Source: JBOGCH01 sp051656645 (GTDB taxonomy: Bacteria; Bacteroidota; Bacteroidia; Bacteroidales; Marinifilaceae). Taken from it: a DNA stretch of 64,000 nucleotides. The stretch lies in assembly GCA_051656645.1 (NCBI GenBank), contig JBOGCH010000029.1, forward strand, positions 62,001 through 126,000. The letters run 5' to 3'. How positions within the stretch are numbered: the stretch's first letter is position 1; each line of letters begins with the position of its first letter. Shown piece by piece: positions 36,488 to 46,372 of this stretch. Position numbers and translations under genes: made by a program. The notes beneath the pieces are model-generated. The model was not told the DNA's origin and made no database searches. It worked only from the letters and a program-made list of their open reading frames with translations.

Positions 36488-37375
36488 ATGTTTTTCTATA
36501 TTTTAATGGTGATGAGTGAGGAAAAAGACCAAAAAAGTCCGTTTAAATTGGACCAAGATGAGTTATTTAAAATTGGACATACAGACTTATCCTACTTTAG
36601 GGATAGGACACATCGTGCCCGCATTTTAGTCAGTTTGTACTGTACTACAGGTACAGCATTGGTAACCATAAACCTGCAAACACACAGATTTGTTGCCAAC
36701 TCCGAGATGCTCCTACTGCCCTCCTCATTTATACAACTTGTGGAAGCCACAGAAGGGACTGAATTCCGCTACATGGCATTTAGTCAACAACTATTTGTGG
36801 AAGCGTCACGGATGTTCGATCCCTCCTTCTTTAAACTAATAAACAACTCCGTCCCCTATTTTCATAAGGACATGGAGTCGCGAAAATGGTTTGAAAGCTT
36901 CTTTTTCTTGGTTCATGACCTATACTTAAGCAAAGAGCATGAGTTTAGAGATAAAATTATGCTTAACTACTTAAGCAATTACTGCATGGAGCTTTACGTA
37001 CATGTTAAACCCTTTTTTCCGGAAAAGGAAAACAACATGACCTTAAGTAAAGACAGTATTCTACGCAATTTTATCCGTTTAATACAAGTAAATGGACGTA
37101 CACACAGAGATCTCGACTTCTACGCCAAGAATCTATGCATCTCAAAACGTTACCTGTCAATGCTCACATCCCAAATAACCGGAGAGACACCGAAATTCTT
37201 TATTGACAGATTTGTTATTCTTGAAATAAGACTACTACTGGAAACAACCCAAAAAAGCATGAAAGAGATTGCCGAGGAGCTACATTTCCCCGATCAATCC
37301 TATCTGGGCAGATACTTTAAGGACCATATGGGAGTTTCGTTAACCGAATACAGAAAAGGATATACTACAGATTAA
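36488..37375 (+). CDS. AraC-family regulator divergent from the efflux operon
   Basis: The 295-residue protein has an N-terminal cupin-like domain (about 20-180) and an HTH pair (about 195-290) with FYAKNLCISKRYLSMLTSQITG and EIAEELHFPDQSYLGRYFKDHMGVSLTEYR. It starts 124 bp from the adaptor gene in the opposite direction, the common layout of a pump regulator. In-frame alternative starts lie at 36506 and 36512; the exact one is unclear. Confidence 0.88.
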   Translation: MFFYILMVMSEEKDQKSPFKLDQDELFKIGHTDLSYFRDRTHRARILVSLYCTTGTALVTINLQTHRFVANSEMLLLPSSFIQLVEATEGTEFRYMAFSQQLFVEASRMFDPSFFKLINNSVPYFHKDMESRKWFESFFFLVHDLYLSKEHEFRDKIMLNYLSNYCMELYVHVKPFFPEKENNMTLSKDSILRNFIRLIQVNGRTHRDLDFYAKNLCISKRYLSMLTSQITGETPKFFIDRFVILEIRLLLETTQKSMKEIAEELHFPDQSYLGRYFKDHMGVSLTEYRKGYTTD

Positions 37376-37464
37376 AGCAGAATAGCATAATTCATCCTCT
37401 AATTATTGCCGAAAATATCTCCTCTTTTACTAGATTCTCCTTTCAAATTCCAAACTAAATAAAA

Positions 37465-37687
37465 ACATCCGGATCGGAGCATCCTCACAACCTCGCTCTG
37501 GTTGCGCCCTGCTCGCTCTCTGGTTGCTCTCTATCAAGTCCGCATTAAGTTCGTATTAACTTCGTGTTATATTCGTGTCTATAGATACGAACTTAACACG
37601 AACTTGATGCGAAGTTAATACCTACATAATAGGGCGCAAGGAGAGCGCAAACAGAGAGGGACCAGAGTGCGAGCGGAAAGAGGATGT
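37465..37687. repeat. 11-bp-periodic palindromic array 3
   Basis: About twenty consecutive 11-bp words are visible: CGCTCTGGTTG, CGCCCTGCTCG, CTCTCTGGTTG ... GTTCGTATTAA, CTTCGTGTTAT, the centre CTATAG (37579-37584), then TTAACACGAAC, TTGATGCGAAG, TTAATACCTAC ... CAAGGAGAGCG, CAAACAGAGAG. Two word families are nested: an AT-rich inner one (TTCGTGTTAAG) and a G+C-rich outer one (CTCTCTGGTTG), each present on both arms as complements. CTCTGGT (37496-37502) and ACCAGAG (37661-37667) are exactly mirrored about 37581.5. GCGCCCT and AGGGCGC are displaced by 22 bp, and ACATCC/GGATGT by 11 bp, so arm differences fall in whole words. Confidence 0.87.
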
Positions 37688-37835
37688 AGTAAAAGTTTAA
37701 AGATGGTGGGCCGCACTATACACAGAATAAGGTATTTATAGAAATCGGCAATATGCTACCCTTATAGCGGCGTGACCAAGAAATTCCAATAATAATAGTC
37801 TATGACCTAATAAATATTAACTATCTGAAAATAGA

Positions 37836-37865
37836 TTTGTTAGCCAAATAATTCTATTATATTTG
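37836..37865 (+). promoter_or_regulatory. Promoter of ccsBA
   Basis: TTTG (37836-37839), an 18-bp spacer and TATATTTG (37858-37865) match the Bacteroidetes promoter consensus well. The start point should fall near 37872, about 35 nt before the ATG at 37907. Confidence 0.65.
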
Positions 37866-37906
37866 TGTGGGAACCTGTACTTCCCTAAATTTTATATGTG
37901 TGTAAT

Positions 37907-40297
37907 ATGTTGAGATCTATAATTACGTCCTACAAGACCATGTTGGTGTTAATGGTCCTTTACGCCCTTTCGATGGCGTGTGCTACATTTATTGAAAATT
38001 CCTATACCACGGAGGTTGCCCGCACATGGGTTTACCATGCCGGATGGTTTGTTTTATTGCATTTGCTTATGGTTGTTAATGGCGTGGCCATTATTAATAA
38101 ACATAAGCTTTTCAGGGTGGCAAAAGCGGGAAGCTGCTTGTTCCATATGAGTTTTATTGTGATTCTTATTGGTGCCACCGTTACTCATTTCTGGGGCAAA
38201 GAGGGGATTATGCAAATTCGCGAGGGCGAAAGTTCGAATGTTCTCTATGACAATACCGGAAATGTAATTGATATGATTCCGGTACGCGTGGCATTGACAG
38301 ACTTTGAGCTTAAACGTTATCCCGGATCGCACAGCCCGTCATCATACACTAGCAAAGTTAAAGTTGTTAGAGACAATGGTACGGAGGAGCACGTTATTGG
38401 GATGAACAAAGTTATGAACATTGACGGCTATCGGTTTTTCCAATCGTCCTATCACCCGGATGAGAAAGGTACTATCTTGACCGTAAATTACGATTTTCCC
38501 GGCATGCAAATTACTTATTTAGGGTATATTCTGCTGTTGTTAGGCTTTGTTATTGTACCGTTTCAACCGGCATCGCGCTTCAGACAGTTATATAAAAAGC
38601 TGGGACAAGGCGCTGCGTTAATGCTACTACTTACAATAGGTACTAACAGTTATGCACAATTGCCAATTGTTGACAAAACACATGCCGACATGTTTGGTAA
38701 ATTACTTGTACAAAATCCGCAGGGACGCATTGAACCTATGGATAGTTGGAGCCGAAAGCTTATGCGTAAAATTCATCACTCCGAAACATGTCAGGGCCAA
38801 AGTGCTAATGCCGCTTTTATTGCCATGATTTTCTATCCGGAAGTAACCAATAATATGCCATTAATCTACGTTAAGAACAGCGAGATTCAGGAGTTATTGG
38901 GAAGCAATGGCGATTATGTTACATTTAATAGTTTCTTCAACTCCAATGGGGAATATATACTAACAGAGGCGGTAGAGAAAGCATCTGCATTGCCTGCTGC
39001 AAAACAGAGCAAGTTTCAAAAGGATATTCTCTCTGTAGACGAAGTTGTAAATATTGTTTATCAACTACAACAAGGCTGCTACTTTCCGTTGTTCCCCAAT
39101 GATCAGGTAACTAGTGACTATTGGGCATCGCCGGGAGACGATTTATCTCATTTCATGGGGCGTGACTCTATGTTTGTAGCCAAAGTTACCCATCTATACG
39201 CAGAGGAGCTAGATGGTGCGCTACGCAACGGGAATTGGGACGGAGCGGATAAGGTGTTAGATATGATTGCCACTTATCAAAGTGCAAAGAACAAGACCAT
39301 ACCGGTGGATACTGCGAAGATTGAGGCCGAATTACAATACAATAAATTAAATATATTCGGTAAGCTATTCAAAGGTTATTTAATTCTTGGTGGCCTACTG
39401 TTAAGTATGCTTTTCTATGCTATGCTTAGCGGCAAGAAACAGACAAACATCATTGCACGCATCCTGTTTTTTGCCATTGGAGCATTATGGATTGCACACA
39501 CATATGGTTTTGGACTTCGTTGGTATATTGCAGGCTACGCTCCTTGGAGCAACTCTTATGAAACAATGCTTTTCGTTGCATGGAGCGTTGTCTTTATTGG
39601 GCTTATTGCCGGCAGACACAATAAGCTGTTAACAGCACTTTGTTCCCTACTTGGAGGTATATTATTGTTTGTAGCATCCTTAAACTGGTTAAATCCATCT
39701 ATAACGCCATTAGTTCCTGTTTTACAATCCTATTGGCTTATGATACATGTAGCAGTTATTATGATGGGCTACGGATTCTTCTTTGTGTGCGCGTTGATAG
39801 GTATAATGAACACGGTTCTCTATTCTATGCCTAAAGTGGCTGCACGCCCTTCCGTGAAACAGACCATAGCGCAAAGTACCATACTGAATGAAATGTCCAT
39901 GATTGCAGGAACCGCATTCCTTGCCATTGGTATATTTCTTGGTGCAGTATGGGCCAATGAATCATGGGGACGTTATTGGGGCTGGGATCCAAAGGAAACA
40001 TGGGCATTGATTACCATGATTGTATATGCGTTTGTTTTACACATGCGTTTTGTTCCACGCTTAAACAATAGCTATTGGTTCAACACGCTTTCAATGTGGA
40101 GTATCTTGTCTGTATTGATGACCTACTTTGGTGTAAACTATTATCTATCGGGATTACACGCCTATGGTACAGGTGGGAATATTGGCTCGCTACTGCCGTT
40201 AACGGGCGTACTAGCCCTATTGGGTATTCTCTCATTTTTTGCCTACAGAGGATTTAATTCAAAGATAGCGACTCACAAAAAGCAGAAAGTGTCCTAA
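37907..40297 (+). CDS. ccsBA: Fused cytochrome c maturation protein (ResB/CcsB plus CcsA)
   Basis: I start at the ATG at 37907 (MLRSIITSYK); a GTG at 37898 is also in frame. The 796-residue membrane protein has a ResB-like N-terminal half (first helix MLVLMVLYALSMACATFIEN, then periplasmic IREGESSNVLYDNTGN) and a CcsA-like C-terminal half with the haem-handling tryptophan-rich stretch WGRYWGWDPKETWAL (about 690-705) and conserved His residues. It exports haem and attaches it to CxxCH sites of c-type cytochromes (system II). The fusion is the usual form in Bacteroidota. Confidence 0.93.
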   Translation: MLRSIITSYKTMLVLMVLYALSMACATFIENSYTTEVARTWVYHAGWFVLLHLLMVVNGVAIINKHKLFRVAKAGSCLFHMSFIVILIGATVTHFWGKEGIMQIREGESSNVLYDNTGNVIDMIPVRVALTDFELKRYPGSHSPSSYTSKVKVVRDNGTEEHVIGMNKVMNIDGYRFFQSSYHPDEKGTILTVNYDFPGMQITYLGYILLLLGFVIVPFQPASRFRQLYKKLGQGAALMLLLTIGTNSYAQLPIVDKTHADMFGKLLVQNPQGRIEPMDSWSRKLMRKIHHSETCQGQSANAAFIAMIFYPEVTNNMPLIYVKNSEIQELLGSNGDYVTFNSFFNSNGEYILTEAVEKASALPAAKQSKFQKDILSVDEVVNIVYQLQQGCYFPLFPNDQVTSDYWASPGDDLSHFMGRDSMFVAKVTHLYAEELDGALRNGNWDGADKVLDMIATYQSAKNKTIPVDTAKIEAELQYNKLNIFGKLFKGYLILGGLLLSMLFYAMLSGKKQTNIIARILFFAIGALWIAHTYGFGLRWYIAGYAPWSNSYETMLFVAWSVVFIGLIAGRHNKLLTALCSLLGGILLFVASLNWLNPSITPLVPVLQSYWLMIHVAVIMMGYGFFFVCALIGIMNTVLYSMPKVAARPSVKQTIAQSTILNEMSMIAGTAFLAIGIFLGAVWANESWGRYWGWDPKETWALITMIVYAFVLHMRFVPRLNNSYWFNTLSMWSILSVLMTYFGVNYYLSGLHAYGTGGNIGSLLPLTGVLALLGILSFFAYRGFNSKIATHKKQKVS

Positions 40298-40401
40298 TTG
40301 ATACAATATTGTACCTATTTGAGATGATATTACCGTCTTAATATGGTGTGAAAATGTTATTTTGTCTCAAAATTGATATCTAACTATTTAAATCTTGAGA
40401 C

Positions 40402-42399
40402 ATGATAAGAATTATATTCTTACTTCTAGTTTGCGCATCAGTATCCACACATGCGCAAACGAATAAAACATTACTGCTTGACGGAAAAAACAGTAATATG
40501 TGTATTGGCATGGATACTATCAATGAGCGTTGGAGTATTGAGATGTGGGTTAAAGGAGACGATAACCAATGGAAAGAGAACGAAGTTTTAATTGGAGGTG
40601 GAGAATACAGTACAATAAATACAGCTGATAAATTTCCTGTTGTTCTTAAAAATGGTCATTTATACAATACTGCCGGCAATGTAATGGCGCCTACTCCTCT
40701 AGATGCAGAGTGGCATCATATTGCTGTAACCTGTGGTAAAAAGGGTACCCGCCTCTATGTTGATGGCGAAATGGTGGCCCAAAGCGATGTGGTTAGTTCA
40801 ATACTTCCCGGAGTTATAGGGGCAGATGAGAAGAGTGAGACTATATTTGGCGGAAATATAGATGAAGTAAGAATATGGAGGACCGAACTATCTTCAAAAA
40901 CCATCCGCAATTGGATGGGACATGCCATTACTCCATCTCATCCAAACTTCTCAACATTGAAAGGTTATTATCCTCTCGATGAAGACACTGATGACTATTA
41001 TACCAATTGGACCGGCTGTGGCCCGTTATCGTTTCACATAAGAAACTACCGCATGAACTATAAAGAGCCGGCACCATTAACACCTACAGTGATTAATGAT
41101 AATAAGCATTTTAATATCAATACAAAGAAAACCTATTTTAATGCCATTGATATTCCAAGCGAATGGGATGCCGTACAAGGCGATGAGAGTGATCAGATAT
41201 TGAAATTACGTATTGCAGTTAATGGAGATGGTCCTAATAAATTAATGTTGAACAATATTATCTTGGATTTAGCTGCTACTCAATCCCTGAGCGATATTAA
41301 AAATATATCAATATACGCCACCGGCAATAAAGCAAAAAGTAAGGAGCGTACTCTTATAGCTACAGCTACACCTGCTAAAATAATTCAATTTAAAACACCA
41401 TACGAACTAAAAACCGGAATAAACTATTTTCTTGTTACCTTTAATATAGCTGATAACGCTGTAATTGGGAACAAAGTAGGTGGCCGCGTTAAGACCTTCT
41501 CAATAAATGGAAAGAATTATACACCAAAGCGAGACAACAACTTTTACCCTAAATATGTTATTCATAAAACCGGAGATACAAATATTGTAAAATGTTTACA
41601 ATGGAATATTTGGCATGGCGGTGTACATTTAGGAACAGACGGACCAAAACATATTGTTGATTTACTGAGAAAATGCGATGCAGATATTGTTACGATGCAA
41701 GAGGCCTACGGATCGCAAGATAGATTTGCTCAAGAATTGAATTATAACCTATCCACAAGAAGTGCTAAAGACAATTTGGCTCTATTTACAAGATATAAAA
41801 TGTTACCTATTGGTACAAGAAATGGTTTTAAGTCAAACCCGGCAATCATTACACTACCCAATGGCAAGAATTTGTTTGTACTAGATTGTTGGTTGCGTTA
41901 TGCCTATCGTCCGGCCTATGCGAGTGAATATGGAAATCTTGGTATGTCTACAGACAAGTGGACGGAAGAGGATAAGATTTTATCAAAGGCAGATATTATA
42001 GAGATTATTAATAACGATATGAGTGCCCATTTTAACTTAGATAGTATGCCGGTAATTATTGGTGGTGACTTTAACTCAGGGTCCCATTTGGACTGGACAA
42101 AGGAAGCTGCTCATTTGCATTATGATTACGTTAATACGCATTTGCCTACTTCTCATTTTATGCTTGAGCAAGGTTATAAGGACAGTTTTCGTGAACTAAA
42201 TCCGAATGAGATTACTCACTCGGGCGGAACCTTTGCTGTTATATACGGACAACTACAACACTCACGTATTGACTACATTTACTATAAGGGTAACAAAATT
42301 AAAGCGCTTCATTCCAAAACTATTAGAACTGCGGAAGAAATTGACTATGTTTGGGCAGGGGACCATGCGGCCGTGTTTACCATTTTTGAGATAGAATAA
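40402..42399 (+). CDS. Secreted LamG + sialidase-N-like + endonuclease/exonuclease/phosphatase protein
   Basis: After a signal peptide (ending THAQ, residue 19) the 665-residue protein has three parts. First is a LamG-like lectin fold (about 20-180; WSIEMWVKGDD, EWHHIAVTCGKKGTRLYVDGE, GGNIDEVRIWRTELSS). Second is a domain like the N-terminal domain of BNR-repeat sialidases (about 235-385; KLRIAVNGDGPNKLMLNNI, LKTGINYFLVTFNIADNAVIGNKV). Third is an EEP metal-dependent phosphoesterase (about 393-665) with QWNIWHGG, MQEAYG, GGDFNSGSHLDW, SRIDYIYYKG and AGDHAAVF, all active-site motifs present. It would cleave a phosphodiester or phosphomonoester bond of a carbohydrate or lipid outside the cytoplasm. 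It precedes the HTCS gene by 7 bp. Confidence 0.85.
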   Translation: MIRIIFLLLVCASVSTHAQTNKTLLLDGKNSNMCIGMDTINERWSIEMWVKGDDNQWKENEVLIGGGEYSTINTADKFPVVLKNGHLYNTAGNVMAPTPLDAEWHHIAVTCGKKGTRLYVDGEMVAQSDVVSSILPGVIGADEKSETIFGGNIDEVRIWRTELSSKTIRNWMGHAITPSHPNFSTLKGYYPLDEDTDDYYTNWTGCGPLSFHIRNYRMNYKEPAPLTPTVINDNKHFNINTKKTYFNAIDIPSEWDAVQGDESDQILKLRIAVNGDGPNKLMLNNIILDLAATQSLSDIKNISIYATGNKAKSKERTLIATATPAKIIQFKTPYELKTGINYFLVTFNIADNAVIGNKVGGRVKTFSINGKNYTPKRDNNFYPKYVIHKTGDTNIVKCLQWNIWHGGVHLGTDGPKHIVDLLRKCDADIVTMQEAYGSQDRFAQELNYNLSTRSAKDNLALFTRYKMLPIGTRNGFKSNPAIITLPNGKNLFVLDCWLRYAYRPAYASEYGNLGMSTDKWTEEDKILSKADIIEIINNDMSAHFNLDSMPVIIGGDFNSGSHLDWTKEAAHLHYDYVNTHLPTSHFMLEQGYKDSFRELNPNEITHSGGTFAVIYGQLQHSRIDYIYYKGNKIKALHSKTIRTAEEIDYVWAGDHAAVFTIFEIE

Positions 42400-42406
42400 A
42401 TAAACA

Positions 42407-45400
42407 ATGAAATTTGTAATACTCTTTTTATTCCTGAATATATTACTACCAGGTTCTGTAGCTTTTCCTATAAAGCTACAGAGCTATTTGTTTAATCACT
42501 ATTATAATCCGCAATGTCCTATTACGGATATTGTGACAATAGAGGAGGATAAAAGAGGATTTATATGGATTTCATCTCGAAGTTATGGTGTTTTTAGATT
42601 TGATGGCACCAACCACATTAATATAAGCGAGTTGGCAGGAATAGACTCGCTTGCGGACATACGGGGTAGTATTTCAATTGATAGTAATAACAATTTATGG
42701 TTTATAAGTCAACAGCGCATAAAATTATATAGTTGCGATGGAAACAACATTATATCTACGCCCTCCAGTTTAGCAGAGTTTGATAAGGTTAAACAACTAA
42801 TGCATTTAGATAATGACCACATTGTTATTAATAATAAAGATTCTGTTTGGAGTTACAATATAAAAGATGACAAGGTAAATAAGTTGGCGATTAGCTGCGA
42901 CAGACTTATTGGTTGTACCAGAGACGAAGTGTGGTATACAGACCGCAACATGTTTTGTAAGTATATATTTAAAACAAATGAATGCCAAATAGTGGCTTCA
43001 TCCGGTTTTAATACAGCAAATATAAATGTCATTACCAAATTAAGCGATGGTAGCTATTTAATTGGATTGTTCAGAGAAGGCTTAGTACTCCTCTCCTCCG
43101 ATGGGTTTTGTAAACCTTTAATTGGAAATGACATAATAAGAGACATTGAGGCAAATGGGGATGGTAGTTATTGGATTGCGAGTGAATCAGGCTTATACCG
43201 CTACTATGAAGAAAATGGAAAACTGGAAGTTACACGAAAGGAATGGATAAACCCCTATGGACTACCAGATAATGCCGTTTATGCGATAAAAAAAGATAGT
43301 AAACAAGGTTTATGGATTGGTACTTTCTTTAAAGGTTTAAGCTACATTCCTAAACGAATTTTGGACTACACGTATATAAATCCGGCAATTAGTAATAATT
43401 TGAACGTTGGAAATGTTATTCGTACTCTTGCTACAGACAATAATAATAATTTATGGATTGCAACTGAGGATGGCGGATTAAATTGCCTTTATTCCCAACG
43501 CGGCGAGATAATCAATTATTCTGCCCATAACAATACACATCCGCTTAGTAGTACCAATATACACGGTTTGATATTTTATAATAACGAAATTTGGGCCGGA
43601 ACATACAAGGAAGGAATTGATGTTCTAAATCCGCAAACAGGAAAAGTGATTAGACACTACAACAAGCATGATAACGGACTACTTGACAACTTTATCCTTG
43701 ATATGAAACAGAGTAAGGATGGGCAATTATTTATTGGCAGCAAAGGCGGTGTTCAACAATACAATTTAGCAACTGATTCTTTTACCACCCTCATAAAGGG
43801 CATTGCTGTGTACTCAATGGCAATAGACAGTGACAATTGTCTTTGGATAGGTTCGACTAGTGGACTTTTTAAGCAAAATAACAAAGGGGAGATTCCCAAG
43901 AGAATGGATATGTTTGAACAAACGGGTAAGCAACGATGCATTATTACGTTTATTAAAGAGCATAGTGACCGTTCTATTTGGATTGGGACGAATAAGGGAT
44001 TATATAAATATGTATCAACCGATTGTAAATTTCAATATATTGATATTTCAACTAATAAGCTTACGCTAGAAATTAAAGCTATAGAAGAGGACCAATATGG
44101 ATATGTGTGGTTATCCACATCCAATGGCATATTACGTTTAGATACTGCAACCAATAAGGCAATCCATTTTTCGTTTAAAACTGAGCCTACAACATCTCAA
44201 TTTAATTACAATTCTGTATATAAAAATTTGGAAGGAGATATATGGTTTGGTTCACTAAATGGCTTAATCCGTTTCACACCTAAAGAGAAATACAACGAAG
44301 TGCAGGACCGAGAAATTGTAATATCGGCTTTTTCTTATAACAGGATGGAAGGGGATGGATATGTTACACATCATAGAAATTTTACCAATTCCATTTTCAA
44401 TAATAATTTACCACATAAGCAGAACAATATAAAAATAGAACTTTTTTGTGCGGATTATGCCAATTCTGCTAACAGAAAGTTTATGTATAATATTGAAGGG
44501 TACACTAGAGGATGGATAACGACAGAAAGTAATGCGATTGAGTTACAAAATCTATATCCCGGAAAATATAACATTAGAGTAAAAGGATATAGTCCTATAG
44601 ATAGATTCTCTACTTTAGAGACAAGCTTTGCTTTTACTATAGCACCTCCTATTTATTTGTCTTTATACGCATATATTATATATGGATTTCTCATAGTTGT
44701 TAGTGTATCGGTAATCTTATATTTTTATCATAAAAGAGAAAAGTTAAAGCGTCAACGTATGGAGCAGCAGTTACATGCTAGACATGAGATTGAACTATAT
44801 GAAAGTAAAATTGATTTCTTTACTTCTATGGCTCATGAAATACGTACCCCACTAACTCTGATAAAAGCACCTTTAGAGAACATAGAGGAATTAATTAACA
44901 ATGATAAAGTTAATAGTCACATCTCAGTAATCAAACGTAATACGGAATGGTTGTTTAGTCTATGTACACAATTATTGGATATGCGCCATATGAAAAATTG
45001 TCACAGAGAACTAAACATAAATATTGCTGAGATAGTTGGCATTATTAGATGTTTAGTAACCGATTTCAAGCCAAGCATTAATAGCAAGGGATTAATTATT
45101 GAAAGCAATTTAGATGACGCTACAGAGATCCTAATTAAAATAGATACAGATATCTTGAAAAAGATTATGATTAACTTACTGCAAAACGCACTTAAATATT
45201 CTCAAAAACGAATTCAAATCAATATAGAACAAAACGAGGATAATGTTGACATATCTGTTTTTAACGATGGCGAGTTACTTACACCGGAAGATAAATACCA
45301 CATATTTACCATGTTTGGCCGGAAGGAAAGCAATCAGCCGGGATGTGGTATTGGTTTAACTTTTGCAAAAGAATTAGCCTTATCTCATGGATGGACATTG

Positions 45401-46288
45401 GATGTTATTTTTGACCTACCCAACCTTAATCATTTTAAATTAAGAATCCCTGTTATAGAGCATCAATACGAAATTGAGAATTGTGGGAAGAATGGCGTTA
45501 AGGATAAGTCGCGTCTACATATACTTGTAGTTGAGGATAACGTTGAGCTAAAGAATTATTTGGCACAGCTTCTTAATGATAAGTATTATATAACTACAGC
45601 GAGTAATGGTAAAGAGGCTTTAAATATCTTAGGACAACAATCCGTATCCATGGTTGTTAGTGATATACGTATGCCACAAATGGATGGTGTTGAATTATGT
45701 ACTGCAATTAAAGGAAATGATGCTTTGAGCCATATTCCTATTATTCTACTTACGGCAGATAATGCCATAAACTCCAAACTTAATGCTTTAGCTTGCGGAG
45801 CAGACGATTACATAGAAAAACCGTTTTCAGAACGTTACCTGATAGCACGGATTGATAATATTATACAAACACGTGTAAGATTATATGAGGAATTTAAGCG
45901 TAAACCGCTTTCACCACTTCAATCTGTGACGCTAACAAATCCTACAGAGCAGTTGTTTATAGATAAACTTACGGGATTAATTGAAAACGAGATTGGGAAT
46001 AGTGAATTGGATGTTGATTTTGTTGCCACAAGTCTTGGTATGAGTCGCGCTACTTTATACCGAAAAGCAAAAGGTAATTTGGATATGTCGATAGCAGACT
46101 TTATCACCTTATGCCGACTTAAGAAAGGTGCTAAGCTATTAGCTGAGAATGGTTATATGATATCTGAGGTGGCTTACATGGTAGGTTTCTCAACTCCGTC
46201 GTATTTTTCACGATGCTTTTTGAAGCAATTTGGCATTACTCCGAAAGAGTTTATTGATGAAAAGCGCAAAAAACAAGCAACTGAATAG
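42407..46288 (+). CDS. Hybrid two-component system protein (HTCS)
   Basis: At 1293 residues this is a full-length HTCS. It has a signal/N-terminal helix, a periplasmic double beta-propeller of two-component-regulator repeats (for example GFIWISSRSYGVFRFDG, GLWIGTFFKGLSYI, NLWIATEDGGLNCLY), a Y_Y_Y domain (about 660-745), one membrane helix (about 748-772), HisKA with phospho-acceptor His810 in MAHEIRTP, HATPase with an N-box (NLLQNALKYS) and G2 box (GCGIGL), a receiver with Asp1086 in SDIRMPQMDG, and a C-terminal AraC HTH (about 1190-1285). It senses a periplasmic oligosaccharide and directly activates genes. The neighbours (EEP protein, epimerase, glycosidase-like protein) are its likely targets. 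Confidence 0.97.
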   Translation: MKFVILFLFLNILLPGSVAFPIKLQSYLFNHYYNPQCPITDIVTIEEDKRGFIWISSRSYGVFRFDGTNHINISELAGIDSLADIRGSISIDSNNNLWFISQQRIKLYSCDGNNIISTPSSLAEFDKVKQLMHLDNDHIVINNKDSVWSYNIKDDKVNKLAISCDRLIGCTRDEVWYTDRNMFCKYIFKTNECQIVASSGFNTANINVITKLSDGSYLIGLFREGLVLLSSDGFCKPLIGNDIIRDIEANGDGSYWIASESGLYRYYEENGKLEVTRKEWINPYGLPDNAVYAIKKDSKQGLWIGTFFKGLSYIPKRILDYTYINPAISNNLNVGNVIRTLATDNNNNLWIATEDGGLNCLYSQRGEIINYSAHNNTHPLSSTNIHGLIFYNNEIWAGTYKEGIDVLNPQTGKVIRHYNKHDNGLLDNFILDMKQSKDGQLFIGSKGGVQQYNLATDSFTTLIKGIAVYSMAIDSDNCLWIGSTSGLFKQNNKGEIPKRMDMFEQTGKQRCIITFIKEHSDRSIWIGTNKGLYKYVSTDCKFQYIDISTNKLTLEIKAIEEDQYGYVWLSTSNGILRLDTATNKAIHFSFKTEPTTSQFNYNSVYKNLEGDIWFGSLNGLIRFTPKEKYNEVQDREIVISAFSYNRMEGDGYVTHHRNFTNSIFNNNLPHKQNNIKIELFCADYANSANRKFMYNIEGYTRGWITTESNAIELQNLYPGKYNIRVKGYSPIDRFSTLETSFAFTIAPPIYLSLYAYIIYGFLIVVSVSVILYFYHKREKLKRQRMEQQLHARHEIELYESKIDFFTSMAHEIRTPLTLIKAPLENIEELINNDKVNSHISVIKRNTEWLFSLCTQLLDMRHMKNCHRELNINIAEIVGIIRCLVTDFKPSINSKGLIIESNLDDATEILIKIDTDILKKIMINLLQNALKYSQKRIQINIEQNEDNVDISVFNDGELLTPEDKYHIFTMFGRKESNQPGCGIGLTFAKELALSHGWTLDVIFDLPNLNHFKLRIPVIEHQYEIENCGKNGVKDKSRLHILVVEDNVELKNYLAQLLNDKYYITTASNGKEALNILGQQSVSMVVSDIRMPQMDGVELCTAIKGNDALSHIPIILLTADNAINSKLNALACGADDYIEKPFSERYLIARIDNIIQTRVRLYEEFKRKPLSPLQSVTLTNPTEQLFIDKLTGLIENEIGNSELDVDFVATSLGMSRATLYRKAKGNLDMSIADFITLCRLKKGAKLLAENGYMISEVAYMVGFSTPSYFSRCFLKQFGITPKEFIDEKRKKQATE

Positions 46289-46372
46289 TTTTTACATGTT
46301 GTTGAGCCAATATTGACAGCGAGATTAGTGACAAATAGTTTTCTTTATCATTGTAATATAAATATATAGACA

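Larger units (their letters stand above)
37376..37906. other. Intergenic region holding array 3 and the ccsBA promoter
   Basis: This 531-bp gap between two plus-strand genes contains the longest 11-bp-periodic palindrome of the window (37465-37687) and a near-consensus promoter (37836-37865). Between them is about 150 bp of ordinary sequence with no gene seen. Confidence 0.7.

Noticed and set aside
10091..37687. CRISPR arrays as explanation for the periodic repeats
   Set aside because: Units are 11 bp with no unique spacers, the words vary within an array, arms are complementary, and no cas gene is present.
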